Positions 6,260 through 13,991 of a DNA stretch of 21,476 nucleotides are shown here, piece after piece. The DNA lies in contig DDRA01000097.1 of NCBI GenBank assembly GCA_002343545.1, positions 26,947-48,422 of the forward strand, read 5' to 3'. A program made the position numbers and the translations under genes. The stretch is from Bacteriovoracaceae bacterium UBA2428. GTDB taxonomy: Bacteria > Bdellovibrionota > UBA2428. Under the pieces are notes generated by a model. That model did not search any database. It saw only the letters and a program-made list of their open reading frames with translations, and had not been told where the DNA came from. The stretch's first letter is position 1. Each line of letters starts with the position of its first letter.

Positions 6260-8893
6260 ATGAAGAAAAGCGGTCCCTGGCTCATCCTTTCCCTCCTCGT
6301 GGCCTGCGACGCGAAGCAAACGCTCGACGCCGTCTCTCCGATCGCGGAGACTCCCACGCCTCCGGCCGCCGGCGAGAGGCCCGTCGTCGAAACTCCGCCG
6401 GCGGTGCCCGCCATCCCGCCGACCGAGGACGAAGCCTTCCTGGCCGATCTGAATACGAATGGCCCCCTCCACCTCGCCTTCGAATCGGGATCCTACCAAA
6501 ACGGCTACTGCTCGGATCCCATGGAAAGGCCGAGCTCCGTCGTCGTGGCTTGTCCGGACGGACTTTTCTTCTTTAGCCCCGCCGGCCGCTTGCTCAAAGT
6601 GCAACCCCCTCCGGCGAATACGCGTTTCTCCGACGAGCTCCTTCTGCCGAACGGCGTGATCGTGCTGCAGACCCGAAACCGACAAAGCCAGAGCTACGAA
6701 ATTCTGACCCTCGACGACCGGCTCGCTCCGTGGCGCGAAGCCGCCGAGGGCCTGGGGAACGGATTGATCGCCGACAAGGTCATCCACCGGAGCTCGGACG
6801 CGATCGTCTTCGCGACCCACTCGGGGAGTTACCTATGGGCTTACCGATTGCTCCCGACCGGACTCGAGCGCATCGAAAAGTGGAGTGTGGCCGCCCACGC
6901 CAAGCTCCCGGACGGAAACGTCGTCTTCGTCGCGCACGATGCGGAAAAACGGCCCCTCCTCCACTACCTCGACTCGAACGGCAAGATCCGTCGCTCGGTC
7001 GAGATTGAAACGAAGTTCCCGTCCTTCTATCTGCGCGGCGATCCCTCGGGAGACGTTGTCGTTAAAGTCTCCTCGACGCTCGGTCACTCGAGTAGCCCGA
7101 GAGACTGGGACATTTTCGTATTCGACGCCCAAGCCAAGCCCGTGCACCGTTCGGAGTACAAGAAAGCCCTCGAGCCGAGCGCCGCGAGCTTCGCCGGCGA
7201 CCGCCTCGCCGTGCTCTACCGCGACGAAGGCCTCTCGTTACCGCTCGTCGCGATCTACGACCGTAAAAACACGCTCATTCGCACGGAACCGATCGCGCCG
7301 CCCTACACGCGGAACTTTGCCGGGGCGGCCTGGGGCGACTACTACTACGCCGCCCACGACCGGGGCCTCGTCGTGCTCAATCGCGAAGGACTCCCCATCA
7401 ACAAGCTCGAGACGCCGAGCTACCCCGAGAACCGACGTCTGCGCGACGGGCGCCTGCTCGTTCACGCCGACCACCGCTCGCGGCACGTTCTGATCGGTCG
7501 CGACGGTCGCACCCGTTGGCGACGCTCCACGAACGTCGACCTGAACGACCTCGTGCTCGAACGTCCGAACGGCGAACTCCTCTTCGATTCGGCGTCGGGC
7601 CGATACGCCTACACCGAAGTCATCGACGCGAACGGGCAGATCGTGCGCCGCGAGGCTCGCATTGCCCCGAGGATCGGCGAACTACGGAAGACCCGCGAGG
7701 GACGCTATTACTCCCTGAGCCCGATCGGCCTTCATTTCTACGACGACGAACTTCGCCCGGTCGAGCACGTCGCGTTCCGCGGTTACGCCAAGGTCTTCGA
7801 GTTCCCTTCGGGCGCCTTCTTCGTGGGCTACCACGACGAAGCGCGAAAGAGCCGGGCCACGATCCTTTGGCCCGGCGGGGCCGCCCACTCGCTCTATCTG
7901 GATACGCCCGGATCGAAGATCACGAAGGTCATGCCCCTCGAAGCCGACCGAATCGCCGTTCAGATCGGCGAGCGGTTGCGCTTCTGGCAAACCCAGGCGA
8001 AGGGGCCCGCGTTCCGCGCGATCAACGAGGCCGCGACGCAGAGCTGGTCGCCTTTCGAAGCCCACGCCGTGGGACCGACGCGGGTCTTTTGGATGAACCA
8101 CGCCGACCGGAATCCGGGCTGGCGCATCTTTGATTCCGCCGGCCAGCCTCTCGCCCACGGCGACTTTCCGATCCGGTCTTTCTCGGTGGAAACGGTTCAA
8201 CGGGACCGCAACGGCGACAGCTTCGTTTTCATCGAGTCCAATGAAACCGCGAAGCGAGGCACGTGGCTCCTGCGCGTGACCCCGGCGGGCCAGGTCACCA
8301 CGACTTTCCACCCCGAGGTGCGGGCCTTTCACAGCCCCCAAATTTTCGCGTTTCCCACGGCGGGTTACCTGCTTATGCCGAGTTGGGGCAGCCACGATTT
8401 TCTGCCGCTCTCGCCCGGCCTCGAGTTCGGGGCTCGGTGGACGCTGGAATTGGCGGACCGATCGACGAGGGAGGCTTTTACGTCCTTCGCCGAGTCCGAC
8501 AAGTTCGCCGTGCTCGTGCGCCGCTACCACGACCCGAGGACCCGCCACTTCCGGGTCTATTCCCCGGACGGCCGCTTGCTCGCGGAAAAGCCCCTCGATC
8601 CGACCCTCGTCGATTCCGACGTGCGCGGTTTTCGCGCCGAAGGCGCCGGTATCCGTCTCGCGCTTCAGGACGGCCGGCGGCTCCTCTTCAACGACGAGGG
8701 CGAGATCGTGGAAAGCCATACCGTCGACAAGCCCGAGCCCGTCGCGCCGACCGAAAGCTTTGGGGAGATTTTGGACTGCCCGCGCCTCGCCGGGACCCGC
8801 CACCTCTACCTTTGCGCCGATAACGTTCTTAGCTACATCCATCCCGATCGGGTTTCGCGGCCCCTCTCGCGGGGGTCCCCGCCCACCCCCTAA
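6260..8893 (+). CDS. Large lipoprotein with beta-propeller-like repeats
   Basis: The product is 877 residues from the ATG at 6260, which starts a lipoprotein signal (MKKSGPWLILSLLVAC, lipobox LVAC, C16). An ATG three codons earlier (6251) is an alternative, and the longer open frame from 6185 lacks a sensible N-terminus. After the lipidated Cys comes a Pro/Thr-rich linker (about 25-60). The remainder is a series of beta-rich units, each with a strand-turn element of the type V/I-x-D-x-x-G-x-x-V/I-x-R followed by Arg/Gly-rich loops (for example IYDRKNTLIR, VLNREGLPIN, VIDANGQIVR, IFDSAGQPLA, VYSPDGRLLA). This pattern is typical of beta-propeller proteins (PQQ/WD-like or NHL-like), but I cannot assign a specific family. 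A binding or scaffolding role at the envelope is inferred. The next gene follows after 42 bases with no terminator visible, suggesting an operon. Confidence 0.75.
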   Translation: MKKSGPWLILSLLVACDAKQTLDAVSPIAETPTPPAAGERPVVETPPAVPAIPPTEDEAFLADLNTNGPLHLAFESGSYQNGYCSDPMERPSSVVVACPDGLFFFSPAGRLLKVQPPPANTRFSDELLLPNGVIVLQTRNRQSQSYEILTLDDRLAPWREAAEGLGNGLIADKVIHRSSDAIVFATHSGSYLWAYRLLPTGLERIEKWSVAAHAKLPDGNVVFVAHDAEKRPLLHYLDSNGKIRRSVEIETKFPSFYLRGDPSGDVVVKVSSTLGHSSSPRDWDIFVFDAQAKPVHRSEYKKALEPSAASFAGDRLAVLYRDEGLSLPLVAIYDRKNTLIRTEPIAPPYTRNFAGAAWGDYYYAAHDRGLVVLNREGLPINKLETPSYPENRRLRDGRLLVHADHRSRHVLIGRDGRTRWRRSTNVDLNDLVLERPNGELLFDSASGRYAYTEVIDANGQIVRREARIAPRIGELRKTREGRYYSLSPIGLHFYDDELRPVEHVAFRGYAKVFEFPSGAFFVGYHDEARKSRATILWPGGAAHSLYLDTPGSKITKVMPLEADRIAVQIGERLRFWQTQAKGPAFRAINEAATQSWSPFEAHAVGPTRVFWMNHADRNPGWRIFDSAGQPLAHGDFPIRSFSVETVQRDRNGDSFVFIESNETAKRGTWLLRVTPAGQVTTTFHPEVRAFHSPQIFAFPTAGYLLMPSWGSHDFLPLSPGLEFGARWTLELADRSTREAFTSFAESDKFAVLVRRYHDPRTRHFRVYSPDGRLLAEKPLDPTLVDSDVRGFRAEGAGIRLALQDGRRLLFNDEGEIVESHTVDKPEPVAPTESFGEILDCPRLAGTRHLYLCADNVLSYIHPDRVSRPLSRGSPPTP

Positions 8894-8935
8894 ATTCCTT
8901 TGGGAGGCGGAGGCGATTCCGCTAGGACGGCGGGC

Positions 8936-10609
8936 ATGAAGTTTCTCCTGACGCTCTTGGGCGCCCTGGCAACCTTCCCCTCCGCCGCCTACGTGACCGA
9001 CGAAGACATGTCCCCGACCGATCCCAACCAGGCGATCGTGAACGAGGCCGTGCAATTCATCGAGCGCAAGATGGGCGTGAACCTGCTCTCTCCGGCGATC
9101 CTCTACGACGCGAGTCTTCGCGGTTCGGACCCACGCCTGGACCTCGAGATCGAACGCGCGCGCGAGGAACGCCACGCCCTCTTTACGACCTTCTCGGTTC
9201 GCAAGGAAACGATCGGCGATCTGCGCCGTTGGACCATCAATCGGGACGATCCGCAGGAATTCTGTCTCATCGTACCGGGCACCGTCGACTTGGCCACGAT
9301 GACGCCCCTCCAACGACGAAGCGCCCTCGCACACGAAACCTTTCACTGCTTTCAGGTGCAGCTGCTCGGCAGCCAACTCGCCTCGCGCGGCTTGAGCGAA
9401 TGGATCCGCGAGGGCGGCGCGAACTGGGTCGGCGAGATCTTCGCGGAAGGAAGCGACGGCGGATTTATGAACGAAATCTGGTCGGATTACTTTCTCTCCG
9501 ACCGCGCGCTTCTCCTGCGCGACTACGATGCCTTTCCCTTCTTCGTGCACCTTTCGCGCTCGGGCTTCGAGCCCTGGGCCTTCCTGCGCCGGATCGTCAC
9601 CTCGATCGACAGCCAAGAAGCTTGGGACAACATCCTCGATGTCGTGCCCGAGCGTATCATCGGCGAATGGGGCGCGGGACTCTTCCGCCACGAGGCCGCG
9701 GGGGATCCCTGGACGGTCAAGTATCTCCGCGAGATCAACTCGGTCGGCACGCCGCCCGTCGAGGATTACGACACCGCGATCCTGCCGCAGTCGATCGAGA
9801 CCGCGCAAGCGCAGCCGCGACTCCTGCGACTCCGCGTTCCCCAAAATCAACTGCTGAAGCTACAGCCCCTGGGCGCGACGGCCTTACTGCGCGTCCAGAC
9901 GTCGGGCGGTGAACGCACGTTGCACCTTTTCCAGAATCAGAATCTCATCCTTTGCTGGGGACCGAATTGCTCTTGCGGCGACGGTGGCCCCAGCACGAAC
10001 GTCGTCGAGATGAGCGGCGGGCAAGTCGACGTGGCGCTCACCGGCCTCGACATGGACGTGAGCAGCCTGGAACTCGGCCAAGGCACCCTTCATTGCTGCG
10101 GGATGGAAACCCCCACGGGCCTCGATCGCCGACTCGTCGGAACCTGGCGCCTGAACGAAGTCCGCACGCTCGTGGACACCTGGTCACCGGGCACGCCCGC
10201 CGGCACCGAAAAAGGATTCGTCGGCGGCGAAACGCTCCGCATCCGCGCGAACGGCTCCGTGCAGAAGTCTTTCGAGCCGCTGCGCCTTTGGCTCGTCTAC
10301 CGCAAGCGCAACCAGGAAATCCGGGACAACCTTCTGCTCGAAGGCGACTTCCGCGCCTGCGTCACGACCCGGGCGACGGGCGAGCAGCAGGGATGGCTGC
10401 AGTTCCGCAACGTGAACGACGCCACGAACCAATCGCGCTGGGGCGGCATGGGCGAGAGCGAGATGCCCGGCGATTGGCTGCAGACTTCGCTCTGCATCCA
10501 CCGCGCCGACGCCATCGAATGCCGCGGGAACTACCGCTTCATGGGACCCGGCAACTCCCACCTTAAGATCCTGGGCAAGTCCGGCTATTACACGCGTATC
10601 GGCGACTAA
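8936..10609 (+). CDS. Exported HExxH metallopeptidase-like protein with C-terminal lipocalin-like domain
   Basis: The product is 557 residues. The ATG at 8936 is preferred over an in-frame TTG at 8900 because it opens a signal peptide (about residues 1-18, ending PSAA) and has an AGGA eight bases upstream. The zinc-peptidase motif is LAHETFHCFQ (H133, E134, H137). A candidate third ligand is E159 in WIREGGANW, 22 residues after H137, the arrangement seen in gluzincins, where an E-G-x-A-x-W/Y segment follows HExxH. The C-terminal portion (about 400-557) begins LVGTWRLNEV and has the G-x-W start typical of lipocalin-like barrels. A Cys-rich stretch (residues 340-388, with CWGPNCSCG and HCCG) separates the two. 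The likely role is hydrolysis of a protein outside the cytoplasm; the substrate is unknown. It probably shares a transcript with the propeller lipoprotein. Confidence 0.7.
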   Translation: MKFLLTLLGALATFPSAAYVTDEDMSPTDPNQAIVNEAVQFIERKMGVNLLSPAILYDASLRGSDPRLDLEIERAREERHALFTTFSVRKETIGDLRRWTINRDDPQEFCLIVPGTVDLATMTPLQRRSALAHETFHCFQVQLLGSQLASRGLSEWIREGGANWVGEIFAEGSDGGFMNEIWSDYFLSDRALLLRDYDAFPFFVHLSRSGFEPWAFLRRIVTSIDSQEAWDNILDVVPERIIGEWGAGLFRHEAAGDPWTVKYLREINSVGTPPVEDYDTAILPQSIETAQAQPRLLRLRVPQNQLLKLQPLGATALLRVQTSGGERTLHLFQNQNLILCWGPNCSCGDGGPSTNVVEMSGGQVDVALTGLDMDVSSLELGQGTLHCCGMETPTGLDRRLVGTWRLNEVRTLVDTWSPGTPAGTEKGFVGGETLRIRANGSVQKSFEPLRLWLVYRKRNQEIRDNLLLEGDFRACVTTRATGEQQGWLQFRNVNDATNQSRWGGMGESEMPGDWLQTSLCIHRADAIECRGNYRFMGPGNSHLKILGKSGYYTRIGD

Positions 10610-10626
10610 GTCTTTTCGCGGACGAC

Positions 10627-10658
10627 CAAGAAGCCTCGGCGAGAACGTCGGCTTCTTG
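10627..10658. terminator. Inverted repeat after the metallopeptidase-like gene, possible terminator
   Basis: CAAGAAGCC at 10627-10635 pairs with GGCTTCTTG at 10650-10658, a perfect 9-bp stem with a 14-base loop, 18 bases after the stop codon. There is no T run behind it on the plus strand, so an intrinsic terminator is uncertain; an RNA 3'-end stabiliser or a Rho-dependent site is also possible. Confidence 0.4.
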
Positions 10659-10741
10659 ACGCTCGCGAACGTTCCGCCCTCGTTCCTTCGCGGGCGTTCG
10701 GGGCGCGAACTCAGATAGAATCTCTCTTTGGAGGGGACTTT

Positions 10742-12385
10742 ATGCGCATGACTTCGAAGACTTCTTACTTGGCGATGGGACTCGCGGCGGCGGGATTGGT
10801 CGCCTGCTCGAGTCGTGAACAAAGCACGAAAGATCGCCACGTCTCCAGCGAAGCGAGCGTCTGCGTCGCGCTTCGCGGCAACGGCGCCAAGGTGCTCTCG
10901 TCGACCTACGGACTCGCCCGGCTCGTCGAGAACCTCGGCCCCATGTCCGCCGTCAGCGGCAGTAGCTCGGGCAGCGTCCTCGCGTTCTTCTACGAAAGCA
11001 TGGTCATGAACCCGGCCGTCCTGAACTGCGGCCCGTCCCCCTGCTCGACCGAGGAAGCCTCGGCCCGCGTCTCGCTCGCGCTCAAGTCGATCGAAGGATA
11101 CGCGGCTTCCATGGAAGACTACCCCGAAGGCCGCGCCTTGAACGGCCTCATGAGCGGCTTCGGTCGCCTGCGGGCCGACACGATGAGCGTGCTGAAGGAC
11201 CGCGAATCCCGGCGCGAGATGACGCGAGCGGCCCGCACGCTGCTGAAGTCGCCGCTCCTGCGCGAGCTCCTGCACCCCAATCTCCTGGCCGCCTTCGAAG
11301 CCGACAACTGGCGCCGCCTGCCCAAGAACCTCTCCCGCATCCGCGCTTCGGCCGATCCCAAGCGCATTTTTTCCGGCACCGACGGAGAGCTCATGCTGCG
11401 CGACGGCTTCATCAACTTCCCCGCCTTCGTCGAGAAGCTCGGCTTCATCGCGGACTTCTACGCCGACGTCGGCCACGCCCAGAACTCCGCCTGGAATTCC
11501 TTCCTGAACGCCTGCGCCCCGGTCGCTCCCGCCCGGACCTGGTCCGAGATTCGCGACCATCGCGTCGGCGATCAGAGCTGCGGCGACCGCTTTCGCTCCC
11601 TCGTGCGCGCCTGGCGCGCGAGCCCCTCGCCCCAACCCGCCAAGCGACTGGGCGACGTCGTCGGCGCGTCGTTGCCGACCCTCGTCTCGACGTCGGTCCT
11701 CCGCAAGCGCGGGGTGCTCGAAAGCTTCCAGCGCGAGCTCGAGAAGTTTCACGCGTACCGCCCGGCGAGCTTCCGTCCCGGTTTCGACGCCTTCCACTTG
11801 GGCTACTTCGCCCCGCAAGCGGCGCTCGATCGGCTCAGCTCGGCCGAGGTCGATCCCGCCGAGCTCGTCGGCAACCGCCGCGTGGCGCTCGGCGCGCGGC
11901 CCTGGCGCGTCGCCCTCCTGCACTCCATCACGGAGCCCGGACTCGCGAGCGGGCAGCCCTACCCGTCGATGCCCGACACGATCACGAGCGGCGGCTGGGT
12001 CCACGTCGACCACAGCAAGGCCCTTCGCGCGATCGGCTGCGATCACGTTGCCTTCGTGACGGCGACCGGGGACGAATCCGGCTTTCCGATCGGCATCGCC
12101 CGGCTCATCGGCGCGAACGACGAAGACATCCAACGCATGTATTCGCTCGAGGCCGATCGCTTTCCGCGGAGCGACTTCGCGCGCGCGATCGAGGCCGCCG
12201 ACGGCGTGCTTTGCACGCGCTGGGAATCCCTTAAGGATGGCGACCAAAGTCGCCTCATCCACGACGCGATGAACGCCCCCTTCGAGGCGCGCGCCGAACG
12301 CTTGCGTCGCGGCGCGCTCGCGAATTCGCCGGCCGACATCGGCGTGCGCGGCTGCTCGGCCTCGCTGCCGCCGCGGGCGCGTTAA
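10742..12385 (+). CDS. Patatin-like phospholipase-family lipoprotein with atypical Asp motif
   Basis: The product is 547 residues, with lipoprotein signal and lipobox LVAC (C22). The start is fixed by a GGAGG at 10730-10734, seven bases before the ATG. The patatin pattern is visible near the N-terminus: an oxyanion-type loop (ALRGNGAKVLSSTYGLARL, G46-N-G48) and a nucleophile elbow (SGSSSGSV, G73-S-S75-S-G77). The expected second motif (D-G-G/A followed by N/H-x-P and a hydrophobic strand) appears late as SGGWVHVDHSKALRAIGCDH (residues 416-435). The framework is recognisable, but the catalytic Asp position is Ser, and D423 lies a few residues on. The distance between the two motifs (about 340 residues) is longer than in plant patatin-like domains, reflecting a large helical insert. 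It may hydrolyse phospholipids at the envelope, or be a non-catalytic relative. Confidence 0.65.
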   Translation: MRMTSKTSYLAMGLAAAGLVACSSREQSTKDRHVSSEASVCVALRGNGAKVLSSTYGLARLVENLGPMSAVSGSSSGSVLAFFYESMVMNPAVLNCGPSPCSTEEASARVSLALKSIEGYAASMEDYPEGRALNGLMSGFGRLRADTMSVLKDRESRREMTRAARTLLKSPLLRELLHPNLLAAFEADNWRRLPKNLSRIRASADPKRIFSGTDGELMLRDGFINFPAFVEKLGFIADFYADVGHAQNSAWNSFLNACAPVAPARTWSEIRDHRVGDQSCGDRFRSLVRAWRASPSPQPAKRLGDVVGASLPTLVSTSVLRKRGVLESFQRELEKFHAYRPASFRPGFDAFHLGYFAPQAALDRLSSAEVDPAELVGNRRVALGARPWRVALLHSITEPGLASGQPYPSMPDTITSGGWVHVDHSKALRAIGCDHVAFVTATGDESGFPIGIARLIGANDEDIQRMYSLEADRFPRSDFARAIEAADGVLCTRWESLKDGDQSRLIHDAMNAPFEARAERLRRGALANSPADIGVRGCSASLPPRAR

Positions 12386-12422
12386 GCCGGCTTCGGCTCG
12401 ACGACAAATTTTCATCGCGACA

Positions 12423-12440
12423 GCCATACAATCGTATGGC
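12423..12440. promoter_or_regulatory. Inverted repeat overlapping a -10-like box upstream of the small SH3-like gene
   Basis: GCCATAC (12423-12429) and GTATGGC (12434-12440) form a perfect 7-bp inverted repeat with a 4-base AATC centre. The hexamer TACAAT at 12427-12432, one base from the sigma-70 -10 consensus, sits inside it. No good -35 is found at the right distance. The arrangement is that of an operator over a promoter, or a hairpin in the mRNA leader, in front of the gene at 12477. Confidence 0.4.
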
Positions 12441-12476
12441 ATTCTCGATTCTACCCTAACCCAAGGAGGAACCGAG

Positions 12477-12764
12477 ATGTCCAAGCGCCCGACCCTTTCC
12501 CCTCTGAACGAGATCTCCCCCTTGCGGGGCAAGGTCGTCTGCGTCCGCGCCGACGAGCTGACGGATCCCGCGCTCCAGGTCGGGCGCAGCTACGACCTAC
12601 TCGAGATCGTTCGTTACGGGTCGGTCGAATTCTATCGCGTCGGCGTGCGGGGCCTTTGGGGCGTCCTGAATCTCTCCCACGACTTCGTGGGCGTCGGCGT
12701 GCCGGGCCAGCGCGGAGCCCAAGCGCGCGAGCGAAGCACGATCGAGTACGACCGTGCTTCCTGA
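12477..12764 (+). CDS. Small SH3-like beta-rich protein of unknown function
   Basis: The product is 95 residues and cytoplasmic in appearance. It has a near-perfect Shine-Dalgarno (AAGGAGGA at 12463-12470, six bases before the ATG), the strongest in the window, which suggests efficient translation. The core (residues 18-75) reads as short alternating strands: KVVCVRADELTD, then LQVGRSYDLLEIVRYGS, then VEFYRVGVRGLWGVLNLSHDF. A pattern of V-V-C-V, then G-x-x-Y-x-V/L, then Y-x-V and a final aromatic strand is seen in small SH3-like barrel proteins, including phage and plasmid-borne ones. This is a fold guess, not a family assignment. The C-terminal tail is Arg-rich. The gene is convergent with the NlpC/P60-like gene, 10 bases apart. 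Confidence 0.6.
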   Translation: MSKRPTLSPLNEISPLRGKVVCVRADELTDPALQVGRSYDLLEIVRYGSVEFYRVGVRGLWGVLNLSHDFVGVGVPGQRGAQARERSTIEYDRAS

Positions 12765-12784
12765 GGCGACGGCGTCAGAGGAAG
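12757..12784. terminator. Short inverted repeat spanning the two convergent stop codons
   Basis: CTTCCT at 12757-12762 pairs with AGGAAG at 12779-12784, with two further pairs possible (GA with TC) beyond a bulge. The hairpin covers the TGA of the rightward small gene and the stop of the leftward NlpC/P60-like gene. It could act as a bidirectional 3'-end element. There is no T run, so confidence is low. Confidence 0.25.
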
Positions 12785-13935
12785 TCCGACGTCACCCGGA
12801 GCTGGAGCAGCTCCCAGAAGAACTTTTCGACTTTTTCCGGCTCGCCGGGCTCCGCAACGTCCCGCAGCTTCCGCTGGTGCTTTTCGATGATCGGCCCGAA
12901 TTCCCGACGTAAAGCCGCCCGCAGCTGATCCACCTGGCGGTAAACGGACTGCGGAGTATCGGGCTGGCGCTGCTTCGTCACGATAAAGAGCGCGGCGTGC
13001 TTGGCCTCGAAGTCCTGCCAAGCCTCGTAGACCCGCACGAGCTCGGGGTTGAGCTTGGGTCGCCATTCCGCCCAGACCTCGGCGAAGTCGCGCATCTCCC
13101 TTAACTCGACCATGTTCGACAGGAAAGGCAGGTAGAGCTTGAGCATCTCCTCCCAGGTGCTGACCTGGTAGGGCGCCTCGTGGCTGTATCCGTTCTTCGT
13201 GAAGACGAGTCCGTGGCCCAAAGCGATCGCACCGTGGACTTCGGACTTCTTGGTGGAATCCAAGGCGCGTTTTCTCACGACGATGATTTGCCCCGCTTCG
13301 GGGCGTATCCCGAACATGCTATCGGGCTTGACGATCGGCTTCGAAAAGGGACCGTCGACCCAAAGCGCGAATTCCTCGGGGCTCGTCGCGTAAGCCGTGC
13401 GTGCCCAGCCCTTGTACATCTTGCACAGGTTCCAGCAATTCGGCCCTTCGTCCCAGGCAAAGGTGCCGTGGAGCGCGCGGATCTTGTCGTTCATGAAAAG
13501 CGCTTTGGAAAAGTCGAAGACCGCGTAGTCCGGAAGCTCCTCGATCGCCAATTGCCTCAGCTCGACGCCGGCCGCGAAAGCCGGAGGACCGTCAAAAGGT
13601 TGCGTCAACGCGCGCACGACCTTCGGATTGCGGGTGGCGAAAAGGAGTCGCTCGCCGAGCGTGATAAAGCCGGCGAAAGGATTGGCGTCGATAAAACCCT
13701 CTATCGATTCTTCGTCGCGGAAATCGGGATAGATCGCCATATCGGCATTCTTTTCGAGCAAAGCCTTGACCGAGAACTTCGACGGGAGCTCGATGGCGAG
13801 GTTGTCGATCCCCAGCGCGACGCTCAGCAGATCGGCGCAAGTCGCGGCGGGGTTCGCGCGCGCGACGTCGGCCGCACCCCAAAGCGAGATACCAAGGCAA
13901 AGGATGCGAAAGGTCTTCAATGCGGAAACACTCAC
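12775..13935 (-). CDS. Exported NlpC/P60-like Cys-His protein (putative peptidase or amidase)
   Basis: The product is 386 residues from a GTG start at 13933-13935. An in-frame TAG lies two codons upstream, so no earlier start is possible. A TTG at codon 6 is an alternative but is far from the AGGAAGG Shine-Dalgarno. A signal peptide runs to about residue 28 (ending VARA). The central part resembles a papain-like NlpC/P60 fold: a candidate nucleophile C167 in GPNCWNLCKMY, then a small-domain strand (EAGQIIVVRKRA) and a His in EVHGAIALGHGLVFTKNG (H234), like the H-x-G-I-x-L-G segment of NlpC. A further His (H252) follows. These residues would suit cleavage of peptidoglycan peptides or another amide, but the similarity is by eye. 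The C-terminal third is a charged helical region (about 265-386). Confidence 0.55.
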   Translation of the reverse strand: MSVSALKTFRILCLGISLWGAADVARANPAATCADLLSVALGIDNLAIELPSKFSVKALLEKNADMAIYPDFRDEESIEGFIDANPFAGFITLGERLLFATRNPKVVRALTQPFDGPPAFAAGVELRQLAIEELPDYAVFDFSKALFMNDKIRALHGTFAWDEGPNCWNLCKMYKGWARTAYATSPEEFALWVDGPFSKPIVKPDSMFGIRPEAGQIIVVRKRALDSTKKSEVHGAIALGHGLVFTKNGYSHEAPYQVSTWEEMLKLYLPFLSNMVELREMRDFAEVWAEWRPKLNPELVRVYEAWQDFEAKHAALFIVTKQRQPDTPQSVYRQVDQLRAALRREFGPIIEKHQRKLRDVAEPGEPEKVEKFFWELLQLRVTSDFL

Positions 13936-13937
13936 GC

Positions 13938-13951
13938 CTTCCTATCGGAAG
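13938..13951 (-). promoter_or_regulatory. Small hairpin covering the Shine-Dalgarno of the NlpC/P60-like gene
   Basis: On the coding strand CTTCC-GATA-GGAAG forms a 5-bp stem with a 4-base loop; its 3' arm contains the ribosome binding site. The start codon GTG follows two bases later. Such a hairpin could lower translation initiation. It is short, so chance occurrence is possible. Confidence 0.3.
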
Positions 13952-13991
13952 ATTCGGAGCGACGCTGAAGGGCAGGCCCTACCCTCTCGAG

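Noticed and set aside
7682..9850. A 722-codon minus-strand open frame opposite the propeller and metallopeptidase-like genes
   Set aside because: Composition is typical of the antisense of GC-rich coding DNA, and it spans two real genes in the opposite direction.
10654..10721. TTGACG at 10654-10659 and TAGAAT at 10716-10721 as a promoter for the patatin-like gene
   Set aside because: The spacing is far too long for a sigma-70 pair, and the TAGAAT would place the start site on top of the Shine-Dalgarno.
10184..12532. A 782-codon minus-strand open frame opposite the patatin-like gene
   Set aside because: Same reason: it is a shadow of a gene with lipobox, Shine-Dalgarno and patatin motifs. 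No motif or signal is visible in the antisense product.
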